This document shows, one piece after another, positions 1 through 8,012 of a stretch of 64,000 nt of DNA. How positions within the stretch are numbered: position 1 is the stretch's first letter; each line of letters begins with the position of its first letter. Below the pieces are notes generated by a model. It did not search any database and was not told the DNA's origin. It saw only the letters and a program-made list of their open reading frames with translations. Made by a program: the position numbers and the translations under genes. Source of the DNA: Chitinophagales bacterium (GTDB taxonomy: Bacteria > Bacteroidota > Bacteroidia > Chitinophagales > Saprospiraceae); NCBI GenBank assembly GCA_013299105.1, contig JAAFJY010000001.1, forward strand, positions 390,978 through 454,977, in the 5' to 3' direction.

Positions 1-159
1 GCGGGCGTGCAAGTGGGCGAGCGTGATGCCAATTTCCACGGCCTCATGGACTTGCTCTACGATTTCATTGACCGCAATAGGCACATGGGGCGACATGGCT
101 TTAGTAGGTACCATGCCCGTAGGTGTAAAATTGACAATTAGTGAAGTGTTGGTATTCAC
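1..159 (-). CDS. BKACE family beta-keto-acid cleavage enzyme, N-terminal part (cut by window edge)
   Basis: The minus strand encodes 53 in-frame residues running off the window edge. They include NFTPTGMVPTKAMSPHVP and end with LAHLHAR, which is the characteristic start of the DUF849/BKACE family (3-keto-5-aminohexanoate cleavage enzyme and relatives). These enzymes split beta-keto acids with acetyl-CoA using a zinc ion; the HLHAR histidines are metal ligands in the family. The start is a GTG at 159; the first ATG lies inside the conserved block, so it is too late. The gene is divergent from the DUF1015 gene with about 120 bp between them. The substrate cannot be told from this fragment. Confidence 0.75.
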   Translation of the reverse strand, partial: MNTNTSLIVNFTPTGMVPTKAMSPHVPIAVNEIVEQVHEAVEIGITLAHLHAR

Positions 160-278
160 GGTATGAAAGTATCCAGGACAAAATGATTGCGATATTACAA
201 CAAAACCACTGATTACAGACAACTCGCTGGGCAAAGAATGCTGGCTTTTGGATAAAACCTTACCTTGGAGACCAAATA

Positions 279-1403
279 ATGGCAACTTTGTCATCAAATT
301 CAAAGCCCAGCAAACACATGCAGCTCAGACCTTTGACCGCTTTACTCCCCGATTTATCCAAGATTGAAACCCCCGCTACTTTTTTCAGCACCTTGAGGGA
401 CGATTATCCCGTTTGGCGCGAACGTGGTTTTTTTACCCCCAACTCCCAGCCCGCCCTATTTTTGCTGGAAATGAAGAACCAATGGGGCACCCAGCGCGGC
501 ATCATCGCCAATGCAAGTATTGAAGACTACTTGGCAGGGCACATTAAAATCCACGAAAAATTGGTGGCGGCAAAAGAAGATGGCCAGGTCAGGCTTTGGG
601 CCGAGCAAAAAATCATGAGCAAACCCGTTTTGCTTGCTTACCAAAGCCACCCCAATATTGACGAGTGGATGAATGAAAAAGTAGCCAGCAAGCCCGATTT
701 TCACTTTGATTTTAGCGAAAAAGACCAACAAAAGCTTTGGGTCATCAATCAGCCCGCGGAAGTGCAACAATTACAAGTATGGTTTGACACATTGGTGTCC
801 GCAGCCTATATCGCCGATGGGCATCACCGATGCTCAGGGGCAGCCTTGGCGGCACAACGCGGCCTCGGAATCGAGGGCATTTTTGCTGGGTTTTTTCCTG
901 CCAAGGATTTAAAAATTTTGGCCTGGCGGCGCGTCATCCAAGGCTTGCAGGGTTTTCAAGCAGCGGATTTTTTACAAAAATTAGCAACATGGGTCGATTG
1001 TGAGGTACTTGAATCCCCGATTGAGCCCCGTCAAAAAGGGGAAATTTGCCTACTCTTGGCCCAACAAGCCTACCTTTTTCGCTGGAAATCTTCGGTTGTG
1101 GCCAATTTTGGCAACCAGGAATTGGATGTGCAACTGTTGAATGAACTGGTTTTGAAAAAAATACTGGGTATTGATGTGCTGCAAAAAGACCAGCGCCTGA
1201 CTTACCTGGAACCACAAGTCACGTTGGGTTCGGCCCAAGCCCGCTGCAATGCTGGCGAAATAGACCTGGTTTTTGCGCCTTACCCGATCGACATTGCCGA
1301 CATGATGCGCCTGGCCGATGCCAAAACCAGCCTGCCACCCAAGTCCACTTGGTTCGAGCCACGCTTGAAGACGGGAATACTGGCGGTTCCTTTTCCCGGA
1401 TAA
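279..1403 (+). CDS. DUF1015 family protein
   Basis: The 374-residue product contains YIADGHHRCSGAAL near residue 180, the hallmark ADGHHR motif of the DUF1015 family (COG4198). Family members are cytosolic and of unproven function; in many Bacteroidota they lie near serine-biosynthesis genes, which are not visible here. No signal peptide or membrane segment is present. The ATG at 279 is used, but a start at residue 14 (MQLRPLTALLPDL) would match the usual family N-terminus as well. An amidohydrolase gene follows 31 bp downstream on the same strand, so the two may be co-transcribed. Family call is firm, function unknown. Confidence 0.8.
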   Translation: MATLSSNSKPSKHMQLRPLTALLPDLSKIETPATFFSTLRDDYPVWRERGFFTPNSQPALFLLEMKNQWGTQRGIIANASIEDYLAGHIKIHEKLVAAKEDGQVRLWAEQKIMSKPVLLAYQSHPNIDEWMNEKVASKPDFHFDFSEKDQQKLWVINQPAEVQQLQVWFDTLVSAAYIADGHHRCSGAALAAQRGLGIEGIFAGFFPAKDLKILAWRRVIQGLQGFQAADFLQKLATWVDCEVLESPIEPRQKGEICLLLAQQAYLFRWKSSVVANFGNQELDVQLLNELVLKKILGIDVLQKDQRLTYLEPQVTLGSAQARCNAGEIDLVFAPYPIDIADMMRLADAKTSLPPKSTWFEPRLKTGILAVPFPG

Positions 1404-1434
1404 TAAACTTATTTTCGCCACCAAATCCATCAAA

Positions 1435-2610
1435 ATGCGCAAAATCACCGCCCAACGCATCCACACCGTTTCTGGTCCAGTTTTGGAAGACCATGTGCTG
1501 ATCATTGATGAACAAGGAAAAATTTTGGGGATTGATCCCCTGATCAGGCATGACGCTGCGGAGGTAGAATTCCTGGATGGCGATTTGGTACCAGGTTTCA
1601 TCAATACCCATTGCCATTTGGAGTTGTCCCACATGAAAAACCGGGCGGCTACGGGTACTGGTTTGGTGCCTTTTTTGAAAACGGTGGTTAATTTTCGCGA
1701 CATTTCCCAGGAAGAAATCCTGGCGGCGATTGACCAGGCCGATGCCGAAATGTATGAAAACGGTATTGTAGCCGTAGGTGATATTTCCAACAAAGTTGAT
1801 ACCGCAGCTCGCAAAAACCAAAGCCCAATCCGCTATTACACCTTTGTGGAGATGTTCGATTTTTTTCAGGATGATAAAGTCGAGCAGTGGTTCAATAACT
1901 TCAAGCCCGCCTATGATAGCCAGAGTGAGCAGGGCAAAAACCGCAAAAGTTGTGTGCCTCATGCGCCTTATACCGTCAGTCGCAGCTTGTTCAAGCGCAT
2001 CAACGCCCTCAATCAAGCTGATGATACCGTCAGCATCCACAACCAGGAGACTCCCGGTGAAAACCAGCTTTTCCTAGATAAAACCGGGACCTTTTTAGAG
2101 TTTTACAGCAGTTTTGGGTTTTCCTTGGAGCACTTTCAGCCCAGCGGCCGCAATGCCATTCACTATGCCATGGAGAACATGGACCCTAATTGTCGCACTT
2201 TGTTTGTGCACAATACCACGACCACCCCTGAAGACATCCGCGCCGCACAAGCCTGGAACCCAGAAGTTTATTGGGCCACCTGCCCCAATGCCAATCTGTT
2301 TATCGAAAACCGCTTGCCGAATTACCAGTACTTTTTGGACACCGGTGCAATGGTTTGCCTAGGCACAGATAGCTTGACGTCCAATTGGCAATTGTCAATC
2401 TTAGAAGAAATGAAGACTATCGCCAGATTTCAATCCTACCTTCCCTTTGCTACCATCCTGAAGTGGGCAACCCTGAATGGGGCCAAAGCCTTGGGCTTTG
2501 CCGAAGATTTAGGCAGCTTAGAAGTGGGAAAAACACCCGGGATCGTGTTGATCGAAGGTCTGAAAAATGAGTTGTTGAGTACTGAATGTAGCGTTCGCAG
2601 GATTGCGTAG
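1435..2610 (+). CDS. Amidohydrolase of the cytosine/aminofutalosine-deaminase group
   Basis: The 391-residue protein has the metal-dependent amidohydrolase layout: a short beta-sandwich start, then GFINTHCHLELSH (HxH metal site, about residues 55-67), VPHAPYTVS (about 180), SIHNQE (about 200), a VHNT segment and CLGTDSLTSN with the catalytic aspartate near residue 305. This places it with the COG0402 deaminase/chlorohydrolase group. In Bacteroidota such proteins are often annotated as aminofutalosine deaminase of the alternative menaquinone route; that identity is only a possibility here because no other mqn gene is visible. No signal peptide, so probably cytosolic. A strong hairpin terminator follows 31 bp after the stop. 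Confidence 0.8.
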   Translation: MRKITAQRIHTVSGPVLEDHVLIIDEQGKILGIDPLIRHDAAEVEFLDGDLVPGFINTHCHLELSHMKNRAATGTGLVPFLKTVVNFRDISQEEILAAIDQADAEMYENGIVAVGDISNKVDTAARKNQSPIRYYTFVEMFDFFQDDKVEQWFNNFKPAYDSQSEQGKNRKSCVPHAPYTVSRSLFKRINALNQADDTVSIHNQETPGENQLFLDKTGTFLEFYSSFGFSLEHFQPSGRNAIHYAMENMDPNCRTLFVHNTTTTPEDIRAAQAWNPEVYWATCPNANLFIENRLPNYQYFLDTGAMVCLGTDSLTSNWQLSILEEMKTIARFQSYLPFATILKWATLNGAKALGFAEDLGSLEVGKTPGIVLIEGLKNELLSTECSVRRIA

Positions 2611-2640
2611 TTGCAGCCAATGAACTTTTGTCAAAACTTT

Positions 2641-2681
2641 TGCCTTTTTTTTGGTGTTGTACCAAAAAAAAGGCATTTTTT
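2641..2681 (+). terminator. Intrinsic terminator after the amidohydrolase
   Basis: TGCC, eight T and GGT form the left arm; a GTTGT loop follows; the right arm is ACC, eight A and GGCA, making a perfect 15-bp stem followed by TTTTT. It ends the DUF1015-amidohydrolase unit. Confidence 0.8.
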
Positions 2682-2851
2682 GTCGAAAAAAGTAAAATTT
2701 TGGGCAATACTTCGGCTATTACGTCTTCGATGTGTCCATTTTTGTTTTATTTTGCGTCTGAGTAGTTGTCACTCGTTGACCATCCTCTGCATATGCCATT
2801 CTTTCACTTCCTCATACCTGGGTAAAACCCTGTTCCTAAAATAAAGCATCG

Positions 2852-3310
2852 ATGAAAAAAATATTGTTTTCGGCGCTTGCCCTCCTGGCTCTGCTCAGTG
2901 CCACGTCCATTCAGGCACAAGACGCGAAAAGCATCTGGACGACCTTGGCCAAGGTTACGTTCAAAAAACAGTACGACGAGATGTTGGGTTTCAAAGTCGA
3001 TGTCCCCGTTTTCAGTCCTGAAATCAAGTCGATGGATGGTAAAATGGTGGAAATTCGTGGCTACATCATTCCCGTAGAAGGTTATCGTGGGCACAAAGAA
3101 TTTGTATTCTCGGCATTCCCTTACAACATGTGTTTCTTTTGCGGTGGTGCAGGCCCTGAAACCGTGATGGAGGTATATGCCAAAGAAGCAATCAAGTATA
3201 CTACCGAAGCCATTGTGATCAAAGGTAAACTTGACCTGAATGCCGACGATGTCAATCGATTGATGTACGGACTCAAAGATGCCGAACTGGTAAAAACAGC
3301 GGCCAAGTAA
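2852..3310 (+). CDS. Exported small protein with CFFCGGAGPE motif (DUF3299-like)
   Basis: The 152-residue product begins with a signal peptide (MKKILFSALALLALLSATS, cleavage near IQAQDA). The mature part has GYIIPVEGYRGHKEFVFSAF followed by MCFFCGGAGPE near residue 95. The general pattern, a GYIIP strand followed by a Cys- or His-containing segment, resembles the OB-fold-like DUF3299 family, and the two closely spaced cysteines could bind a metal or form a disulfide. No function is established. A clear terminator follows directly, so the gene is probably transcribed alone or as the end of a short unit. Confidence 0.7.
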   Translation: MKKILFSALALLALLSATSIQAQDAKSIWTTLAKVTFKKQYDEMLGFKVDVPVFSPEIKSMDGKMVEIRGYIIPVEGYRGHKEFVFSAFPYNMCFFCGGAGPETVMEVYAKEAIKYTTEAIVIKGKLDLNADDVNRLMYGLKDAELVKTAAK

Positions 3311-3330
3311 GCAGAAAAGTCAAGAAATAA

Positions 3331-3366
3331 AAAGCCAGAATCACTGACGCGATTCTGGCTTTTTTT
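3331..3366 (+). terminator. Intrinsic terminator
   Basis: AAGCCAGAATC and GATTCTGGCTT form an 11-bp perfect stem with an 8-nt loop, followed by a run of six or more T. It lies 21 bp after the stop of the CFFC protein gene. Confidence 0.9.
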
Positions 3367-3404
3367 ATTGATGGCAATGCCGTACTTTCGTCAAAACCTA
3401 TCTT

Positions 3405-3914
3405 ATGAAACAACTGCTTACCTTGTTGATATGTACAATCAGTGTGGCGGTGCTGGCCCAAGAAACAAGTTTCCCCAAATCTTATGTGGGAACTTGGGAA
3501 GGCACCTTGAATTGGTACAAAGCCAACAATCCGAGCCCCCAAAGCATCGGCTTCAAGGTAGTATTTGCCCCAACAGATACCGCCAATCACTACATTTGGC
3601 AGCTCAAATACGCTGATCAACCAGTACGCGATTACCTGCTTAAGCCCGTTGACCCGGCCAAAGGCCATTGGGTAATCGACGAGCGCAATGGTATTTTGCT
3701 CGACCAGTTCTGGGTGGGCAATCAATTGACAGGCACTTTTTCAGTAGCTGGCAGTACCATTCTCAACACCTATCGCCTGGAGAAAAAACAGCTGGTGGTA
3801 GAGTTTCACACCCTGGCTACCAACGCCATTCGTAAATCGGGCAGTGGCGAAAACTTGGTGGACGCCTTCAAAATGCTTGGTTATCAAAAAGCGATATTGC
3901 GAAAAGTGAAATAA
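3405..3914 (+). CDS. Exported protein of unknown function, lipocalin-like size
   Basis: 169 residues beginning with a signal peptide (MKQLLTLLICTISVAVLAQE). The mature chain, rich in beta-forming residues, has GTWEGTLNWYK near the N-terminus and alternating strands such as GFKVVFAPTD and TFSVAGSTILNTYRLE, which suggests a small beta-barrel such as a lipocalin or calycin fold. That is inferred from pattern only. The stop lies 4 bp before dtd, so the two genes are very likely co-transcribed. No catalytic motif is visible. Confidence 0.65.
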   Translation: MKQLLTLLICTISVAVLAQETSFPKSYVGTWEGTLNWYKANNPSPQSIGFKVVFAPTDTANHYIWQLKYADQPVRDYLLKPVDPAKGHWVIDERNGILLDQFWVGNQLTGTFSVAGSTILNTYRLEKKQLVVEFHTLATNAIRKSGSGENLVDAFKMLGYQKAILRKVK

Positions 3915-3918
3915 GCAA

Positions 3919-4371
3919 ATGAAAGTAGTGATTCAGCGGGTCAGCGAAGCTTCGGTGACCATTGAAGGCCGTGTAAAATCAGCCATCGGCCCCGGTTTAT
4001 TGATTTTGGTGGGCATAGAAGACGCCGATGGGGCCGAAGACATCGACTGGCTGTGCAACAAAATCGCCAACCTTCGCATCTTCAACGACGAGGCCGGAGT
4101 GATGAACAAATCAGTGCTGGAAATCGGCGGCGAACTGCTGGTGGTCAGCCAGTTTACCCTACAAGCCAGCACTAAAAAAGGCAATCGCCCCTCCTACATC
4201 AAGGCCTCTAAACCCAATGTAGCGATCCCGATGTATGAAGCTTTTGTGAAAAAATTAGGCGAAATCACCCAACAAGCGATCGGTACGGGCGAATTTGGAG
4301 CCGATATGAAAGTGCGATTGCTCAACGACGGCCCTGTCACCATTTTGATCGATAGCAAGAACCGGGAGTGA
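3919..4371 (+). CDS. dtd: D-aminoacyl-tRNA deacylase
   Basis: The 150-residue product matches the Dtd family end to end: MKVVIQRVSEASVTI at the start, the SQFTLQAS active-site motif near residue 78 and the NDGPVTILID motif (GPVT) near residue 138. Dtd removes D-amino acids (and glycine) mischarged onto tRNA, protecting translation in the cytosol. The length is typical for the family. It starts 4 bp after the preceding exported-protein gene and runs into the rhaM region, so it sits in a compact three-gene unit. Confidence 0.95.
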   Translation: MKVVIQRVSEASVTIEGRVKSAIGPGLLILVGIEDADGAEDIDWLCNKIANLRIFNDEAGVMNKSVLEIGGELLVVSQFTLQASTKKGNRPSYIKASKPNVAIPMYEAFVKKLGEITQQAIGTGEFGADMKVRLLNDGPVTILIDSKNRE

Positions 4372-4409
4372 ACGCGGCCATAACTTTAATCACCTTGCAA
4401 CAATCACCC

Positions 4410-4733
4410 ATGCCCAACACCGAAACCATCGCCTTCGTCCTATACCTAAAACCAGGCAACGAAGCGGAATACCAACGCCGCCACGACGAAATCTGGCCGG
4501 AGCTGGCCGAAGCCCTTCGTGCAGTAGGCATCCTAGACTACAAAATTTTCCTGGAGCCCCAAACTGGTCAGCTTTTTGCGGTACAAAAACGCCAAGTTGA
4601 CCATTCTACCGCCGAACTCTCCCAACTTCCCATCATGCGCAAGTGGTGGGACTACATGGCCGACCTGATGCAGGTGAATGAGGACAACTCGCCAGTGGAG
4701 CGGGAGTTGAAAAACGTTTTTGACTTCAGTTAA
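4410..4733 (+). CDS. rhaM: L-rhamnose mutarotase
   Basis: The 107-residue product has the RhaM pattern: IAFVLYLKPGNEAEYQRRHD near the start, EIWPEL, and a C-terminal WWDYMADLM followed by NVFDF. RhaM interconverts the alpha and beta anomers of L-rhamnose in the cytosol. The ATG at 4410 gives the usual family N-terminus; a GTG at 4368 overlapping the dtd stop would add 14 unrelated residues and is less likely. No other rhamnose genes are nearby, so the protein may act on rhamnose or a related sugar from a distant pathway. Confidence 0.85.
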   Translation: MPNTETIAFVLYLKPGNEAEYQRRHDEIWPELAEALRAVGILDYKIFLEPQTGQLFAVQKRQVDHSTAELSQLPIMRKWWDYMADLMQVNEDNSPVERELKNVFDFS

Positions 4734-4838
4734 TCTAGTCTGCTTTGTGACTCAAAAATCAAGGTCCACAAAGTCTATTTTTTCGATACCCTAAAAACAA
4801 TTTTTGCCCATCTTTGCGCCAACAATTGGCGTTTTAAC

Positions 4839-5651
4839 ATGCAAGAAAAGAAATACGCCCTGATCACGGGTTCCAGCCAAGGAATTGGTCGGGCACTGGC
4901 CGAAGAATGTGCCCGCCGGGGCCTACACGTATTAATGGTAGCATTGGACACCCCCGAACTGGAAGCTACCCGTACTTATCTCGCGTCCACTTATCCCATA
5001 GAGGTACACGCCTTGGGCCTGGACCTGACCCAAGCCACTGCGCCGCAGCAGGTTTTCGATTGGACCCAGGAAAACAAGTGGACGGTGAACGTGCTGATCA
5101 ACAACGCAGGTTTTGGTCGTGGCGATAGGTTTGAATGCATCGACTTGCGCGTTTACCAAGCCATGATGCGCCTGAACAACCAGGTGATGATCGAGCTAGC
5201 GTACCTATTTTTGCCCCAACTCAAGAGCCAGTCGAAATCATACTTGCTCAACCTGGGCAGCATGGAAAGCATATTGCCCATGCCCAACAAAGCCATTTAC
5301 ACTGCTACCAAGCACTTCATGTATGCATTTTCACTGTCGCTCCATGAAGAGGTAGCCAACACAGGTTTGAGTGTAAGTATCTTATGCCCTGGGCCAGTTT
5401 TAACCAACGAAGACGGCCTGAAAAGGATCAAAGGTGGTGGCTGGGGGGCTAAAATGATCTTGATGTTACCCGATCAAGTGGCTCCTATTGCCATCAAGGG
5501 CTTGTTCAGTGGCAAAAGGGTGATCGTACCTGGCTTTATGAACAAAGTCTTATTGGGGATCAACAGCCTTTTGCCACTACCCTTGCAGATGCGCCTTTTG
5601 CGCAAAATTGGTCAAGCCGCTTTGCCCCCCGAACGGAGGGTCAAAGGCTGA
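4839..5651 (+). CDS. Short-chain dehydrogenase/reductase (SDR family)
   Basis: The 270-residue protein has the classical SDR signature: the dinucleotide site TGSSQGIGRALAEE (about residues 10-23), NVLINNAGFG with the NNAG motif (about 88), serine in LNLGSMES (about 145), and the YTATKHF YxxxK catalytic pair (about 158-162). SDRs oxidise or reduce alcohols and ketones with NAD(P)H; the GFG pattern after NNAG and the PGP segment are common in DltE/YqjQ-like members. The substrate cannot be inferred. The stop codon is directly adjacent to the end of the convergent PKD-domain gene, with no spacer. Confidence 0.88.
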   Translation: MQEKKYALITGSSQGIGRALAEECARRGLHVLMVALDTPELEATRTYLASTYPIEVHALGLDLTQATAPQQVFDWTQENKWTVNVLINNAGFGRGDRFECIDLRVYQAMMRLNNQVMIELAYLFLPQLKSQSKSYLLNLGSMESILPMPNKAIYTATKHFMYAFSLSLHEEVANTGLSVSILCPGPVLTNEDGLKRIKGGGWGAKMILMLPDQVAPIAIKGLFSGKRVIVPGFMNKVLLGINSLLPLPLQMRLLRKIGQAALPPERRVKG

Positions 5652-7685
5652 TCAAAGCCTGAACACCGCATAAGCCGTAGCCAATAAGGAGGGCTTGGGC
5701 GCACTGAGCGGCAATGAAAGCCGTGCACCCAGCGCTGGCCCTTGTCGTGCCATACCGATTTGTAAGTCTGCAAAAGGAGCGAAATCAAAATTAGGGCCTG
5801 TATCTCGTTTGAACACTTCTTCTCCATTACTAGAAGAAAGGTTGCGGATTAAATCCCCTTTGATACAATTACCTTGGTTGTCGCGTACACAAGCATACAC
5901 ATCGCGGCGGGTTTGGAAAAAACCTGCTTCCAGAAACTCCCAATTGGCGGTGACTTGTACCCCCAGACCTACGCCGATGAAATCGTTGAGGTTTTTGCGC
6001 ATGTGCAGGGGCACGAAATTAAAGGCAATCTGCTGCTGCTTACCGTTACCAAATGCAGTTTCGATTGAATCCACGATCACCTCAATGCGGCGGCCACCTA
6101 CCGCAACGGTCGTTTGGCGGCTCGATTGGAACAAAACTGCCCCATTGTCGGGGAAGTTCTTTTCGGTGGCAATGCTCGGAAAAAATTCCATTTGCCAATA
6201 TGCCCGATAAGGCTTGTAAGGTGAAATCGAGAGCCCAATGAAATTGGCAGGAATGGCCTGGTCATTGCGTACATCGAAACTACGCCCGGCCATGAATCCC
6301 AGTGACAAGCCTGGCCGGAAGCCAGTCTTGGCTTTATTGGTCACAATCGGCGGGTTTTTGTCAAAAACAATGCTCGCACGAGTGCCGAAAGGGTACTTTT
6401 CCATCTTCTTGGTCAGGTTGATCTGGTATTTTACCCAACCCTTGGTCGAATCGCGGTCATCTACATTGCGTTGCTTGGTGCCTGGCAAGTAAATGTCTTT
6501 AAAGGTGAAGACCAGCTGTTTTTTGCCGATCGTCGTATCCAGACAACTGCTGCTGCTTGCTCCATCCGGGCAAACGGGCACAGGTGGGTACGTTTCCAAA
6601 ATTTTGAGCTGGCTGGCATCAGTACCCGGCGGAATGTCCACTGTGACGGCGATGCGGCTGGCAGGGCCTTCGCCATTGTTTTGGAAATGGACATTGTATG
6701 TGATGTTTTTGTTTTTCAGGCCCCGGAAGTGCATCCTCCGCTCTGATACGCCGATGTAATTGGGGTCGTGCGAGGCCAATACTTCGATTTCTAAGGTGGC
6801 TTGGGCAGTTTTGCTATCATCCTGGTTGATGTACAGGGCACTCATGTTGATCACCGCGCTGGTATCGGCCAAAATATCGGGGGTCGCCATCAAAGACACG
6901 AAGAGGTTGCGCTTTTCGCCGGGCTTCAAGTTGCTGAAGGACCAGCTTTTTTGGTTGTCATACAAAACCAGGTTTTTCTGCTCCAATTGGTGGGGCAACA
7001 AAGGCGCGTAACTGAACGCCAAGTCCTGCACAGACGCTAAAAAACCACCAGTTTGGCTGGGATAATAGCTGATATTGCCCTCACCTGCCTCGGTTTCGCC
7101 GAAGTGTTTGCGGCTTTCGAGGTAGTTGAAATGTGGCTTGGGGTAGGCTTTTTGGTTAAAAAACAAGTGTAAGGCTCCATTTTCAATTTCAGTGCCCGTG
7201 TTGGTGTAGGTCAGGATCAATACCAGTTCTTCCTCCGCCCTGGGGTTGCGAATGGCGCGGATGGACAGGGTTTTTTCTTTAGGCCCAGCCTTCAAACCTG
7301 GAATGTTATCGGCCATGAGCGATGAGCCTTGGTCTACGTCGTTGCGCTTGGGGCGCGATTTGGGCGACTTGCCTTTGTCGTACTTGCCAGTGGCCCATAA
7401 CTGGGCTTCGTAGGCACCGGGGCGATTGTACTGGTGGGTCGGTTTGGGGTCAAAACTGTAGGTGCCGTCGCCGAATTCCCAGTAATAATCGTAGTAAGCG
7501 GTCGGTGCTCCAGCAATTTGGTTTTGCGGCGGTGTTTGGGGCGTGTAGCTGTACTTGTTGCCTTGCTTTTGGACCGTAAAATCAGCACTTGGCTCCGCTT
7601 TAGGTACTGGCTGTTTTTGGGCAAGACCAAAAACGGGCAAAAGACACAGGAACAGGGCTTTTGGAAATAGTTTTCTCATCGTCAT
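5652..7685 (-). CDS. Large exported protein with PKD domain and DUF11-like repeat
   Basis: About 677 residues starting at MTMRKLFPKALFLC, a signal peptide ending near FGLAQKQ. A PKD-type domain follows (WEFGDGTYSFDPKPTHQYN, roughly residues 65-80), then beta-rich segments, one resembling a DUF11/conserved-repeat domain (GEGPASRIAVTVDIPPGTD). The last third has alternating strands and ends in AYAVFRL, as an outer-membrane barrel would. It is therefore probably a cell-surface protein. The longest open frame reaches 7760, but that extension is translated from repeat R1 and is rejected. The start codon lies 4 bp from the edge of the R1 copy, so the promoter must lie within or beyond the repeat. 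Confidence 0.75.
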   Translation of the reverse strand: MTMRKLFPKALFLCLLPVFGLAQKQPVPKAEPSADFTVQKQGNKYSYTPQTPPQNQIAGAPTAYYDYYWEFGDGTYSFDPKPTHQYNRPGAYEAQLWATGKYDKGKSPKSRPKRNDVDQGSSLMADNIPGLKAGPKEKTLSIRAIRNPRAEEELVLILTYTNTGTEIENGALHLFFNQKAYPKPHFNYLESRKHFGETEAGEGNISYYPSQTGGFLASVQDLAFSYAPLLPHQLEQKNLVLYDNQKSWSFSNLKPGEKRNLFVSLMATPDILADTSAVINMSALYINQDDSKTAQATLEIEVLASHDPNYIGVSERRMHFRGLKNKNITYNVHFQNNGEGPASRIAVTVDIPPGTDASQLKILETYPPVPVCPDGASSSSCLDTTIGKKQLVFTFKDIYLPGTKQRNVDDRDSTKGWVKYQINLTKKMEKYPFGTRASIVFDKNPPIVTNKAKTGFRPGLSLGFMAGRSFDVRNDQAIPANFIGLSISPYKPYRAYWQMEFFPSIATEKNFPDNGAVLFQSSRQTTVAVGGRRIEVIVDSIETAFGNGKQQQIAFNFVPLHMRKNLNDFIGVGLGVQVTANWEFLEAGFFQTRRDVYACVRDNQGNCIKGDLIRNLSSSNGEEVFKRDTGPNFDFAPFADLQIGMARQGPALGARLSLPLSAPKPSLLATAYAVFRL

Positions 7686-7688
7686 TGG

Positions 7689-7822
7689 TATTTGAGCTAA
7701 AATAAGGTGGACATATTTGCTTTTAAGGTTTAGCAAAAAAAGAACACAACTTCCTTCCATCCAGTTGCTTTTCTTTTTTCACTAAACCCAAATCCGTCCA
7801 CCTTATTTTTTTACGCTCCCTT
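7689..7822. repeat. R1 dispersed element, copy A
   Basis: A 134-bp element whose ends are imperfect inverted repeats of each other: the left end has GAGCTAAAATAAGGTGGAC, and the complement of the right end has AGCG, A-rich sequence and ATAAGGTGGAC. The middle carries a conserved CTTCCTTCCA block. Related copies are at 10341-10483 and, inverted, at 43710-43852 and 45100-45235. No protein is encoded; the size and terminal inverted repeats resemble a MITE. Confidence 0.75.
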
Positions 7823-7949
7823 AGGTGTTTTGAACTAGGTTTGATAGGGAAATATACGAAAAACCAGGGGCTTGGTTGCAGCAGAAAGCCCACCAAGCTG
7901 GGGTTACAGCCTAGAAACGTTTTTTTTCTTCAAAATATGGTGTAAAAAC

Positions 7950-7994
7950 AAAAGGAGCCAGCATGTTTTGACTCAAACACCTGGCTCCTTTTAT
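7950..7994 (-). terminator. Intrinsic terminator of ettA
   Basis: AAAAGGAGCCAG and CTGGCTCCTTTT form a 12-bp perfect stem around a 19-nt loop. In the minus direction it lies about 20 bp after the ettA stop and ends in a short T run. Because the arms carry A and T at both ends it could work in either direction. Confidence 0.8.
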
Positions 7995-8012
7995 TGCTAT
8001 TGATAGAAATGG

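Noticed and set aside
4743-4783. Possible terminator after rhaM (CTTTGTG / CACAAAG with T run)
   Set aside because: The stem is only 7 bp with a 17-nt loop; too weak to list as a terminator.
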